From the NCBI GenBank assembly GCA_021464245.1, contig JADCRB010000006.1, positions 1,629,621-1,693,620 of the forward strand: a stretch of 64,000 nt of DNA, given 5' to 3'. The stretch is from Carallia brachiata (lineage: Eukaryota; Streptophyta; Magnoliopsida; Malpighiales; Rhizophoraceae). This document shows, one piece after another, positions 22,428-34,539 of this stretch; within the stretch, counting starts at the first letter, position 1; each line of letters opens with the position of its first letter. Under the pieces are notes generated by a model that saw nothing but the letters and a program-made list of their open reading frames with translations, was not told the DNA's origin and ran no database searches. The translations under genes and the position numbers were made by a program.

Positions 22428-22656
22428 TATTTTGCTTTTATAAAGGTATTTCCCTAATTTTTCCTTCGTTTTTCTCAATTTTTGGATTTTCTAATTGTGG
22501 TCTAATATCTATTCTAATAGTCAAACTCCTTTCCGTCATTCGTAGGACTCTATTGAAGTGGACCCCTAACGTTTAAGACTTAAATGAATTTATCATAACG
22601 TTTAGGACTTAATTGCAGTTTTTGCAAACCTATAGAACTATTTTTTGTCTTATCCC
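22428..22656 (-). repeat. Right TIR of the inner MULE
   Basis: Reverse complement opens GGGATAAGACAAAAAATAGT and matches 16068-16297 with scattered substitutions. Ends TTATCCC at 22656, followed by the second copy of the target duplication. Confidence 0.88.
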
Positions 22657-22666
22657 AAAAAAGTAA
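22657..22666. repeat. Right 10-bp target site duplication of the inner MULE
   Basis: AAAAAAGTAA, pairing with AAAAACGTAA at 16058-16067 (9 of 10 identical). Confidence 0.8.
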
Positions 22667-22919
22667 CCAAACACTATTTTACCTTACTTTTTTATTTCCA
22701 ATAGTAATGGCACCCCCTATCAACAAAACTAAACACCCCTTATATCTATTCATTCTTCGGTCTAATAGTTGTTTTTTGCAACTGAATTATCCCATTTTAC
22801 ACAAATGTCCTTGAGTGTGATTGGATATTGATAATATACTTAGGATACAAGAAATTGTACATGATAATACTTAATATACGCTTTGATGAAAGTTAAAAAT
22901 GTTATTAGGGTTTATTTCT

Positions 22920-23299
22920 TCCACTTGTCAATTGGACTTTTTTTGACTTGCGAGAAAGTTTGTAGCTGTTCCTAATTAATTGTACGAACTTTTTCTAAGT
23001 TATTGACTTAATTTAGAAGTTTATTCAAAGTTATTGACACAATTTACAACTTTTTTCAAGTTACTTAAAAAGTGAATGTGACAGTGTAACATGCTAGCAA
23101 ACTCATTTGACGTGTCATGCTTGGCTTACCACGTAATGTGCGACGATCAACACTTAACAGTAATTTTAACGGAATAAAGGTTATTGACCTACTTTAGAAA
23201 CTTGTTATTAATTGAACATTTTTAAACTTACTGACCTAAAATGAGATTGACTTAAAATCAAACTTTTCTTAAGTTAATGATCCAAATTAGAACTTATCC
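22920..23299 (-). repeat. Right long terminal inverted repeat (outer element)
   Basis: Reverse complement of 15438-15850 with many substitutions and small indels. Carries the same GACACGTCAAATG and AAGCCAAGCATG blocks and the same ~34-bp internal periodicity. Confidence 0.75.
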
Positions 23300-23425
23300 A
23301 GTTTGCATGTGTGATGCCTGAACCATGCTCAATATAGATATACTCGTTGGCATTGTATTATTTTTGTCCTCTCACTCACTGCAAGTTTGGCACTTATTAT
23401 TATTATTTTTTTATGTTTTGGAACT

Positions 23426-24175
23426 CCGCATTTATTGCTTAGTTACTTATTACTTCTGCAAATCTGCTGTTACTAGTTGCATTCCATAATCACTGGAAAG
23501 TCCATGATTTTTTTTTTTTTTTTTGGCCAATAAAGTCCAGGATTTGACGCAGAAAATTTCCCAACAGCTCCAGGCCCAGACATAGGGAAAATCAATTATT
23601 TTCTTAATTTTAATTGTCAAGAAATAGTCAAATAGAACATCACATTTTCAATTCTGTCAAAGTATAGGGCTCATTAGTTTTTCATTATCAGACATTATAA
23701 TGTGCCTAATTTACGAACTATAATTTCTATAGTTTTTTACAAAAACTATGATTTTCCTATTTACGAACTATAGAGCTCATTAGTTTTTTATAATGCTACC
23801 TCCGCATTTAGTGCTTTTAGTAACTTATTACTTCTGCAAATCTGCCTTTACCAGCTGCATTCCATAACCACTGGAAAGTCCCGGCTTTTTTTTTTTTTTT
23901 TTTGTCAATAAAGTTCAAGATTTGACGCAGAAAATTTTTCCAACCGCTCCAGGCCCAGACATAGGGAAAATCAATTATTTTCTTAATTTTAATTTTTCAA
24001 GAAATAGTGAAATAGAACATCACATTTTCAATTCTGTTGAAGTATAGAGCTCATTAGTTTTTCATTATCAGACATTATAATTTTCCTAATTTAGGAAGTT
24101 TAATTTCTATAGTTTTTTATAAAAACTATAATTTTCCTATTTACCAACTATAGAGCTCATCAGTTTTTTATAATG
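23426..24175. repeat. 376-bp tandem duplication downstream of CCT3
   Basis: Two head-to-tail units (about 23426-23800 and 23802-24175) share CTGCAAATCTGC, CCAGGCCCAGACATAGGG, GACGCAGAAAATTT and AGCTCATTAGTTTTT blocks in the same order, each with a T-run of 16-20 bases. They differ by scattered substitutions. The last unit ends about 295 bp beyond the CCT3 stop, so the pair may lie in or just past its 3' untranslated region. Confidence 0.85.
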
Positions 24176-24469
24176 CTACAAACTATGATATGGTGACAGG
24201 TACAGGCAACCATTACTTCACTTGCGCGCAGCATCTCTTCATCGGTAAGCAACTCAAAGGCATTTTCTCAAAGCTAACTTGTCAGCAATTTCGGCAGGTG
24301 CTGTGGACACAGCACAGCACAGCACCCACATTTTAACAAAGCAATTAGACAACAGTACGAAATTCAGAAAATTAATTTGAAAATTACCATCAAAAACACA
24401 AATACAGCCAGGAAACAAGCCAACTACTATTATGTCCCATACTAGAAGTTGATGCAATGACTAACATCA

Positions 24470-27400
24470 TCAGTCGGGAAGTATCTGCTCATTGTCTGCA
24501 TCTGCCTCCGTCTCAACCTTAGGCTTGGATGGTTGGCCCGCACCAGGGGCCTGCTTCTTCTTAATTCCGCTCACAATGTCATCAATCCTTAAAAGCATGC
24601 AAGCTGCTTCTATTGCCGTCTTGAAGGTCTGTGACTTCACATTGTAGGCATCCCATATCTGATTATGCAGGTAGATAAACATTAGCCCAGTCAGAATGAC
24701 ACACTTTGCATTTTAAGCGACCAGAAAATAGTAGAAATTAGTTGCCAGGGTCCCACCATCCAGCAATACTACTAATGACTACAACAAGAATGAGGGCGAT
24801 CCATACAAAGTTCAACTATAATATACAACCATGTTGAACACCCAAAACGAAACCCAACCTAACCCAACCCCCGCACACCCCCCCCCCCAAAAAAAAAAAA
24901 CACCGGCGCGAAAAAAATCACCAAAAAAGGATGTCTGCAGAAGTGCGCCATACTGGCATCATCCGACTTCTACTTATACAAAGCAGAGATTTGCAAACAA
25001 TAACAACAAAATCAAATCACATCACAAGGAGCCACATTGTCATACCTTCCTCTCTTTCATATCAGCAATTTCACCAGTATTCCCATCAATGCCAGTCCAT
25101 GCATTGTCACCATTTGCATGCTGTTCATGAAATGTGAGATTAATAAACAAAAACAATGATCATATAGTTCAGAAAGCAGAATTATTGCTCTGTAATATAT
25201 AAGCATATCAAAATGAGGGTTCATACTTTTCCTTGCAGCGCAGTCATAGTCCGAATCACATTAACACCACAATTCTGTGCCAATGTTCGTGGTATAGCCT
25301 CAAAAGCTATAGCGGCAGCTTCATATGGCCACTGTTTTGAAATTATAAAATTATATTAATCACGTAAACGATCATCACTTCATTGCTTGTATTAATCTCA
25401 AACGTCAAATATATTTAGTACTGTAGAGAAGAAATCAAAGATGCAGAACATATACCATTCACCTTTTCTATTCCTTCAATAGACGAACTCTTTTGCTTCA
25501 GAGTAGCAGATACTGTTAACTCTGTAGCACCACCGCCAGGAAGAAGTTTTGGATTCTTAATTATGTTCCTCGCAACGGACATAGCATCCTGTGTTGGATA
25601 AGAGCTTCAGAACATCACAATGCACAAAAAAAAAAAAAAACATGAGAAAAAGTATAGTTTTAGATCTTTTGCTTACCTGCAAATTTCTTTCTACTTCATT
25701 AAGAAGATCCTTACTGGCACCCCTTAGGAGCACTGTACAAGCTTTTGGATCTTTGCAATCGACAATGAAAGAGAAAAATTCGTCTCCAATTTTCTTCACC
25801 TCAAACAGACCAGCACCCGTTCCCACATCAGACTCTTGCAATTCATCAGGTCTGTTGACAATTACAGCCCCACAAGCCTTGGCAATTCTGTTATTGTCTG
25901 TCTTCCTCAACCTCCTTATACAACTGACACCAGCCTTGCTTAGATAATGGCATGCCAAATCACTAAGACCCTTCTCTGTGATTACCAAATCTGGTTTAAA
26001 TTTTAGTATCTGCATGCACAAGTTCTCAATGTATTCCTCCTCCATTTTCAAAAGAACTCCCCAGTCTTCTTCTTTAACCAGTTCAGCATTTGTTTGGTTC
26101 TCCCCTTTCTTGTATTCAAGTGGACAATCAAGAAGAATAATGCGTGGATTAACAATTTTCCTTCTCATCTTGCCAGGGGCAACCACATCCTTATTAAACA
26201 TAACTCCTTTAAGAACTTTAGAATCCTCCAACTGGCCACCTGGAACTTTCTCGACCTTAACATACTTTTTAATATCCACTTCTCGCAACCCCTGGCCAAG
26301 GTCAACACCAACTGTGGTGGTGGCATCGATCGCTAGATCCTGGACATTAAACAAAGTCTTAGCACAGAACATAGAGAAGTACCAAATCGCTTCTACACAG
26401 GATAAGATTCTCAGAAACTGTAGAACCTTAAAATGAAGGAAATACTCACAGCAATCAGATCCCCAAATTGACTGGTGAATTTTGTACCTATACAGCTCTT
26501 AACTAATCCCAACATTGTTGTACCTGCCATGCATGCACATATGTTACCATTCCAACCAGCATCACCAGTATTAAATATCAATTTTCAAGAAACTTAAATC
26601 AGTTAAATATGATGGTCAAATTGCTATGATCTATTTCAACTTAAATGCCAAACTTCCTTCAAAAGAAGTCACAGAAGAAAAGAAAAGAAAAACGTGTTCC
26701 TGTTTCTTGACCACTCATGCATTCAAAGTGGCACTTCGCCCTTTCAACTCCAACAACCAAAGGAGAAAAGATCAACCAACAAAATTATATATTTATTTTA
26801 GCTACATTTTTCCCAAAAAAAGAGAAATGAAATTCTGCAGCAAACTAATCCATGGTCTGTGTTTTAAATTGCAGATAGCATTCAGCGCAGCCATTGCTGT
26901 CAATTATGTAATATTCAACTGAAAAAGTGTCTTATGCAGTTGCAATTGTGACCAATGTGGTGTTCCAGCCACTAACGCTACCCTAATATCACAGCCGCAA
27001 ATGTGGTCGAATACCGCTGTTCAGACCAACCTAAAGCACCAGTACTAAAAGTTTCAAGAAAAGATGATAGCAAAGGAAATAAAAGATTTGAGCAACTTAC
27101 GATCGTTGACATCAATAGATATAGCAATTTTGTCTAGCACAGCAATGGCATCCTCCAAAGCTTTATTGTAGGCTACAAATCAAATTAAAGTATGCTTTGT
27201 AAAAAGCAAAGTTGTGATCCAATCCAAGCTAAAAATATAATCAACCACAAGAACCCACGTCATTACCTCGGCAAATGACTGTTGGATGATAGTTCTTATC
27301 AATGAATGCTTCTGCAACATGGAGCATTTCTCCAGCTACAAAATATTTATTTGAAACAAACACAACAATACAAAGCTCATCAGCACAAAACTCATAGAAG

Positions 27401-30400
27401 TTGCATGTTCATATATATCTTTGGCTATAAAGGCTAGTGCAAATAACAAACATGGTAAATCAGAAATGTCCAATAGACAAAAATAGTCCAAGCATACCAA
27501 GAACAATGACTGATGTTGTTCCATCACCAACTTCTTCATCTTGTGTCCGACTCAATTCAATCATAGACTGTCATAAGCAATCAAAATGAAGATAAGTCAG
27601 AAAGGATAAAAACGCTGCAATGAAACATTAGAACACGAAATAACCAAAAACTGAGTTGCAACCAGTAACTGAAATAGCAAATGGAGTGAGAAATGAACGG
27701 AAGTAGCATGCAAAACTCAAAGTAGAAACAAACGAGCAAATTAAAAGAAAAATCATGTCTGAACAAGGAACAAACTGAAAAAAAAAAAAGAGAGAGAGAG
27801 AGAGAGAGCTAGCATCCACAAGCATTCGCTTGCATTCGAAGTTGGTATACTAAATAAAAAATTGAAAGCGAGCTTCTTGCTTTTAATTGCAACGAGAAGG
27901 AAGACAGAGAGAAATCATGCCTTTGCTGCAGGATGTGCAAGATCTAACTCCCGTAGGATAGCATTTCCATCATTAGTAACTACGATTCCTGTTGGTGAAA
28001 AAAACCAAAATCATCAGCTAGTACTGCAAATTCAGATTCAAAAAGGACATTACTGATAGAGAAGTACAAGACAACGGATATCTTTAATTAATACGACCAA
28101 ATCTGGGAAGATTATTGCACCAACACATAATGCATTCTCAACATGCCAACACCACTTGCAAAGACAACTCCAACCACCCAAAAGCCAAAGCAGAAGGGTT
28201 TATATGAATTATCTCAAAAGAGAAGTACCAATCGCACATCCTGTTTAGTCAATAATATATGATCCCAATTCAATGCTTGTGTAAAAACAAAAACTAATCC
28301 TGGCATAATTTGTTCACAACTTGCATACTGTCAATAATATCAAAATCAATTGGCACACTAAAATAATTATGCATTTCTAATTGTTGAAACTTCCTTTAAT
28401 ATTTGTCAACGGAAACACTTCTACCAAGTACACTCTTCCAAGCTCTTGCACGTTTTGACTTTCGAACAGTCACAAATATACAAAAATTAATTTCATAAAG
28501 TAAAAGCATATAATGTATAAATTTTTAGCTTTTATGAAAAAATAAAACAATCATGTCCCTAGCCTAAGAAAGGAAGCACCTCCCGTGAACGAAATAAGCG
28601 TATGGAAACAGCAAAGGTGACAAAATCAAAGACAATACTTTGACTATTTGAAATCCCCAACCCTGTTAAATGCACCTGATAAAAGGTTGCTTCAGCACAA
28701 GAGAGCAAATAGGCAGTCTAGCTGGTATTTCAAATTCCCATGAGGCATCTTTTAATGAATAAAAACTTGAATCGACTTCCATATCTTCATTTTACGAAGG
28801 AAATACATTTTTACAAGTCAAAAAAACAATTTCATCAACTGGTATGATGGTATCTCATATAAGAGTCAAAAGGATATCCACATCTCCCACTTGTAATGTT
28901 TTTTTTTATATATGTTCCAATTTTGGGATCATATCATAAACAGACACCATTTCCTTTTTTAGTATCAACACTCATCAATCAACCCTTGCACGCCTTGTCA
29001 ATACTTTTTCTAATACAAGTTCACATTGCAACTCTAACAATGAATAGGAATAAGAGCTTTCCACGAAAAAAAAAAAAAAAAAAGGTTTCCATGGGACATT
29101 AAGAAACTGCAAATGGCCTTGCATGCTGGCCTTATTTTTATTTTATTTTGCACACATGGGTTTTATGCGTATGATTGTCTAAGGTGACTCAGCAGCTCAC
29201 CTCCACCAGCATCGAGTAGCATCTTTAACATGGATCGTGGACCCAAGGTAGTGCGAATTATATCAGCAACAGCCTGCCACAAATAGGTAAAGAGATGTCA
29301 TCACCTTTTTTCTTTTCAGGAAAAAGAGATCTCATATCCTAGAACAGTGAAGTATTAACAATACAAATGAACATCCCAGCTAAATGGCTAGTCAATAAAC
29401 CACCATGCCCATGTGCATAAAATCACAGAAGTAAAAACTTCAAGGTTATAACTCAACTATAAGACAAATTTTCCCCTTCCTGGTCCATATCACCCCCCCG
29501 CTTCATAAATCTCCACAGTGAAAGAAAAAAACCTACCTAAGGCCAGCGGGGAAAAAAAAAATAGCAAAAAGAAATGGCTGATTGCCAGAAAATACCAACC
29601 AGAGAGATGTCAATCACAATAGATACTTCGTTTTCCCCCAATTAATGGAGAAACACATCAAAGTAATGTGATAACTGTTGATACTGCCAAGTAATTTAAC
29701 TGAAAAGCGACCCGACCCTAATTTAAAAATTATATTAGGGAGAAGTTACATAAAGTCCCATGTCACTTGTCTCCAAAGGATTAAGTTGTAAACAGTTAAG
29801 AGGATTTTGATATGGTATATATCATCAAAATGACCAGTTATTCCTGTTATTAAGTGCAATAAGAAAATCTGTCCATGCTAAAGCTCCATCTTGATTTTCC
29901 ACTAGCAGAACGAAAGCCATTCTGTACATGGATAGAGGAGCATCGAGACAGCAGCAGACAAGTATTATCCAAAAATCCACCCTAATCAGAAAACAGAATT
30001 TTAATACACGTACATAACAGCCATTCTCAATGGCCTTTCGAGTTCCACATGTCTGAGAGTTGATACCTAACCAAAACAAATTTCTGTAATCTATGAGCTG
30101 CTATAGGTTGACCAAATTCTCGGATGTAAACCCAAATTATGTTGAAAGGTTTAATCATATAAAAGCACAACATAATGTGGGACTGTCACATAAATTCTTC
30201 ATTACATGAGACATGTGCTATAGTGGAAAAGCACAATTGTTATCCTAAATTAAAATGCGTGCCTACAGTCTGATCGAACTTTATGTCTCCTTTAACATTT
30301 TGAACTGCTTACATCTCCATTTTTAGTTAACACTTTAGCAAAAGGACATTGCATCCCATAAACAATTATTCCTCATCAAAATAGATCAAATTCCCCACAT

Positions 30401-31958
30401 TACGAAGAACTTGAGGAATGCCCAAAAGAAAGAAAAAATGAGACAAAAATTGGTGAACTCAAATTGGTGAACTGCGTGAGAGACATGCAGAGGTGTATTT
30501 CGATAGTATATTACTCGTGTAAATTCCTGCCTGTGTTTATGCGTGTCCATGTGCATGAGCACTTCCATTTTTTATTTTCAGCAAAAATGGATGTACTAAA
30601 TAGAGGGAACCCCACAAAAGATCAGGAATATATATATATATATCAACAAGAAGGAAATAAATGACATGAAGGCATATGTGATATGACCTCAGAAAAAGTC
30701 AGGCAGCATATATATAAATCTTGAATCAGAAAAGAACCTTTAATATATAATTGCTGAGGGCCAACTCCTGTTCCACATTCAATATTTGTAAGATTTTAAA
30801 TGTAGTGGAACACAAATACAATATGTGACAGTCGGCAGTATGTGCAGAATATACACACAACTCTCAAAAATCGCTAGTTTCCTACATCTAGAGAAAGCAA
30901 AGAAACCAAAGAAAATGCATAAATACAGAATTATGATATTGGCAGGAATAAGTTTGTACCTTTGAAGCCTGGATATTAGCATGATGAACCTTGCTTCCTG
31001 ACTCACGCTTTAAAGAATCCTCTGCATTGGAATGGAAACCCATTAAACAGGCTGTAAACTGTGTATGGATAATAAATCTGTGCCTGTGGTGTGTTGCTAA
31101 CTAACACTAATTCAGTAAAATAATAAGGGAAAAAACCAAAAACTAAAAACGCATATGGTAAAACAACAGTTGAAGCAGAAAGAACAGGTAGGAAAGGAAA
31201 CCAAAAAAAAAAAAAAAAGAAAGGAACAGTGTTGGTGTCGCAAATATAGCGTGCACCACGGAACCACATCCAAAAATGACAAATATGAGAAGCAACCAGC
31301 AAGAAAGTTGTCAGCAACTTGTGGGTTTAATCAAGGAAGGAATAAATAATTTGAAAGACTGGTTATAATTATAATACAGTAACCCAAAATGAAAATTTAA
31401 AATATATATATAGTATAGTTTAAATAACAAGATTTACGCTACATTCATTTGACTAGCTAAAATTCAATCACACCTCCGCGATGAAGGGAAGGAAAAACCA
31501 AAAAAAAACAAGAAAAAAAAAAAAGAAAAAGAAGACAAAGAAATGAACCCCAAGACACTCTCAGCACTCCAATCTTCTAAGCTTTTGTTTGTGCTTCACA
31601 TAACAAAGAAAAGGGAATTAATTTTCTAATAAAAATTATATAGCACTGGTAAGTAGGAGTAGAAGAAGTAAACCCTGGAACCCACCATTAAAAAGAAGAA
31701 TAAACGTTTGTACGTCACATAGGCTTTATGTTGCATAGACCACATCCAACGACACAATATCCAAGACAAAATGTAATTTTATTACCGTATGGTTTTAGCT
31801 TTCTAATCCTGACTATGGATATTTTTTTACCCAAAAAAAAAAGAGGAAGAAGAAGAATTGAAATGAAGTAACATGATAGAAATAGAATTTAAACAAATGA
31901 GAGGAAGCAGAAATTGAAAGGGAAAAAACTAACTGAGAACAAGAACTGGAGCGTGCAT
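24470..31958 (-). CDS. CCT3: T-complex protein 1 subunit gamma (CCT3), 13 coding exons
   Basis: Coding exons in minus-strand order: 31958-31934, 31021-30960, 29273-29201, 27988-27921, 27567-27498, 27335-27267, 27172-27101, 26523-26450, 26339-25677, 25588-25463, 25331-25227, 25120-25046, 24658-24470. They total 1,671 nt, 556 residues, the usual size for plant CCT3. The product is one of eight subunits of the cytosolic CCT/TRiC ring that folds actin, tubulin and other proteins using ATP. Visible signatures: MHAPVLVL start, TLGPRSMLKMLLD, VTNDGNAIL, the GDGTTS nucleotide site, LPGGGATEL, GIDGNTGEI, and the C-terminal LLRIDDIVSGIKKKQAPG. GREVDIKKYVKVEKVPGGQLEDS marks it as gamma rather than another subunit. 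All introns are GT-AG except intron 4, which begins GC. No stops or frameshifts; likely functional. Confidence 0.97.
27789..27810. repeat. (AG)n microsatellite in CCT3 intron 4
   Basis: An uninterrupted AG/GA run of about 20 bases after an A-run. Likely length-polymorphic. Confidence 0.85.
27919..27920 (-). other. GC 5' splice site of CCT3 intron 4
   Basis: After codon 76 (GCA GCA AAG) the transcript reads GCATGA. The next GT in frame would require reading through TGA, and the next exon (SMIELSRTQDEE) joins in phase only at this point. So the intron uses a GC donor. Confidence 0.8.
30629..30642. repeat. (AT)n microsatellite in CCT3 intron 2
   Basis: Short uninterrupted AT/TA run. A second, shorter one is near 30708-30717. 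Confidence 0.7.
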
Positions 31959-32335
31959 CTTTCCCTTGTCCTTCTTTTTCCTGTATTTGCTAATTGATTG
32001 CTCAGAACAAATGTAAATGAACCGAGAATAAAGAGACACGGCAGATACAAATCAAACTGAACCGGCAACAAATTTGACACAATCGCCGATCTGAAGCTAA
32101 GCGTGAGTGGAAGGCCAACTATCGGCTACCACTGATTCCTTCTGCAGCCTCGCTAAAAGCTTCCTATAGAAATTTGTACTCAGGAAATAGTGCAAAATTG
32201 AAGCGAGACTGTGTGTTGCGGCGGAATGCGATGGAGACGAGAGAATGGAGCAGCGGGCGCAACGGCAAGGAACACTCCCAGAAACCCTAACGTTTGCTTT
32301 TCTTTTTTTCCCGGTTCATATATGATATAATTAAA
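31959..32335 (-). promoter_or_regulatory. CCT3 5' leader and core promoter
   Basis: On the gene strand a TATATCATATATGAAC string (about 32330-32315) is a candidate TATA box. A telo-box type motif (AAACCCTAA on the plus strand, 32282-32290) lies 30-40 bases downstream, close to a likely transcription start. Telo-boxes are common in promoters of plant translation and housekeeping genes. The remaining ~320 bases to the ATG are mixed-composition leader. No experimental start is known. Confidence 0.5.
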
Positions 32336-34539
32336 TAATAATGACTCTTTTTTTTTTTTCCCACGGAACTCCCTTTCTTTTTTTTTTTTTATATTTAAAC
32401 CAATTTCGACAGAATTCTCTAGGTCCCCTTCGTGTTTTTTCCGGCCTTAGGTAGCATGGAATAGAAGTATGGAACACCCTGGGTTCTAGCGTTTTCTACT
32501 TTCGATTTTGGGCTGTACCTTTAATCTGGATAGTTTTGGGCTTCAAATATTATGACCGAAAATTTTCTTAGCTTCTTCTTTTGAAAGCTCGTACATTTTC
32601 AAGTCCAAATATATGCCAAATTTTTTTAGAAAAATTTGGTGATTTTAATTAAATAATTTAAAAATAATTATAAAGTAATAAGATTTATTAAATAATTAAA
32701 TTTATAAAAAAAATAAAAATATTAATATATTATTAAAAATATTAAATAAAATTATATAACTATCAAAATTATTAAAATAATAATCTAAATTGTAAAATTG
32801 TACAATCTTATACAGATTTAATAATTTAAATTGTGCTAAAAATCGCTTGTAAATAAATTTTTTATAGGCTTTCAATTCAAGTCGTAAGTCGTAGAATTGG
32901 TGGGACCGTCTAATTCCATCGATACTGTCTCTGTTTGTCAAACACATTTTACACGCTGCCCTCTCTTCGTTCGCCAGCAGCCCAATCTTCTTTCTTATCT
33001 GATGGATCTTCCAATTAGTTCTACGAGTAGACAGGCAAACAAGAGAAAAATGACTTCACTCTCATCGTTCTTTGCTTGCATTTTTCCAAATGTACGCTTT
33101 TTAAGCTCTACTTCTCTATTTTCATTCTTTTTTTTTTTTTTTTTATCTATGTGCCCAATTGTCAAGAATCAACTGATTTTTCACTTCTTCACTCAGTGTC
33201 AATTTTATTTTCGTATTCTAGGATGAAAGTTGGGGAATTTCAATGGTTAAAATTTTAGTTTGATTGTTGAGTGTGAGTGAAATAGTTTCTATTAATGGGT
33301 TTCGTTGCAATCATTTAATGGAAAATTTTCGAATTTCGTTTGCCTAAAAATCTACAAATAGAGATTTTTCTGCAAAAGTTCTTTACTTTGAGCTTATCGT
33401 AGATAGAAAAAGAAAGAATTTTCATTAAAGGTTGTTCCAAGATACTATTAATTGCTAGTACTTATCATTAAATATTTTTGATTGCTAATTAGTTTTATAC
33501 CATAATCTTGGCTTTGTTGTCCAGAGGACTGCTACCATCTAGGTGTATGGAAGCTTTTATTCTCACCATTAGTTTGGAAGCCAAGAATTTCGAAAAAGCT
33601 TTTGTGTTATAGAGAAGATACAATAATGTGTTCTCAAAGTTGCTGTCACTTTAAACCTCTTGGAACTAGTGTGGGTGCTATCTCTTTTGGGTTATAGTAT
33701 CACAAAATTCTGAGTGGCGTGGGCATCGTTCTATGTATTGCATGTGGTAAAAGTGATTCACGTTATTTTAAAGTGTAGATTTTGACAATTAAACTTAATA
33801 ATTAGAATTTAAGGAGGTAAATAAATTAAAAAATTAAAAAATTCAGAGGGGAAAAAGAACCAAAAAAAATACTAGAAACAGAACGTTAGAGCCTCCAAAA
33901 CTGGATCCAAAAATGCTAAAATTGGACCCAATTTATGACTTTAAACCCTACTCCCTCACTTAGACCTAACCGGCCACAAGCGCCTAATCTCTTCGGTCAA
34001 GTGTTCCACTAACAGTCGCTTCCTCACCTCCTCTTCCATTAACAAAACACTCTAGACTTCCAATTCTCCAACCTCTTTTCTCACCCCAGTCCATAAACGT
34101 ACTCCTTAAAACCTAATTTGCACTCAGAATCAAACTCCATCCAGAAAGGTAATTGATTGGTATCAAACAAAGAAAAAGTAGGATTTTGAAGAGCGAGAGA
34201 AAATTCAAAGGTTTCATAATTATACAATATAATTTTAGTTTTATTCCTACATGTATATGAGGGTTTAATCTTTTCACTTATTTTGTTAATATTGACTAAT
34301 TTCTGTTAGTCAAGGTATGTTTTGAGTAATTTTTAAAAGCTATAGGTGTAAAAGGTAATTACCTCCTAAACACACGGTGTAAAATGTAGTTTACTCGATT
34401 ATAATAATTTTCTAGAAGACACATGGGTTGGTAGAGTGGGGGAAGGTCCACGATAAAGTCTATAGAAAAACAATCACAACAACTTCAATCCCTAAAGACA
34501 CTCAATCAATTCCAACAACAGAATTGTTGTAAATGTTAT
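32336..34539. other. Unassigned intergenic DNA
   Basis: Begins with T-runs, then a very AT-rich block (about 32620-32860). A short plus-strand open frame at 33001-33100 (MDLPISSTSRQANKRK...) stops at a possible GT donor, but no continuing exon can be identified. A CT-rich segment at 33940-34150 followed by ATTGATTGGTATCAAAC near 34155-34171 resembles an LTR end plus initiator tRNA primer site, and could be the 5' end of the gypsy fragment that follows. Confidence 0.45.

Larger units (their letters stand above)
16068..22656. mobile_element. Mutator-like element (MULE), autonomous-type structure, decayed
   Basis: Terminal inverted repeats of about 230 bp (16068-16297 and 22428-22656) both open GGGATAAGACAAAAAATAGT and match with few differences. 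A 10-bp target duplication flanks the element. Inside are a MuDR-type transposase gene on the minus strand, starting near the right TIR, and a two-exon GRF-finger gene on the plus strand, starting near the left TIR, so the genes converge. Both carry stops. At about 6.6 kb the element is in the size range of coding MULEs. A 210-bp MITE sits in the transposase leader. Confidence 0.9.
15438..23299. mobile_element. Old non-autonomous MULE-like element with long TIRs, split by a younger MULE
   Basis: The outer inverted repeats face each other: GGGATAAGTTCTCATTTC at 15438 and its reverse complement ending TTAGAACTTATCC at 23299. Arm similarity runs about 400 bp inward, including GCCAAG(T/C)ATG and GACGTCAAATG blocks. 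Without the insert at 16068-22656 and one copy of its target duplication, the element would be about 1.26 kb and has no coding sequence, as in a MULE-derived MITE. A flanking target duplication for this outer element is not clear, and the right terminus has lost one base of the GGG. Association with Mutator rests on the shared GGGATAAG terminus. Confidence 0.7.

Noticed and set aside
33001..33226. Possible first exon (MDLPISSTSRQANKRK...)
   Set aside because: No downstream exon or known protein could be connected to it; the rest of the frame is a T-run product.
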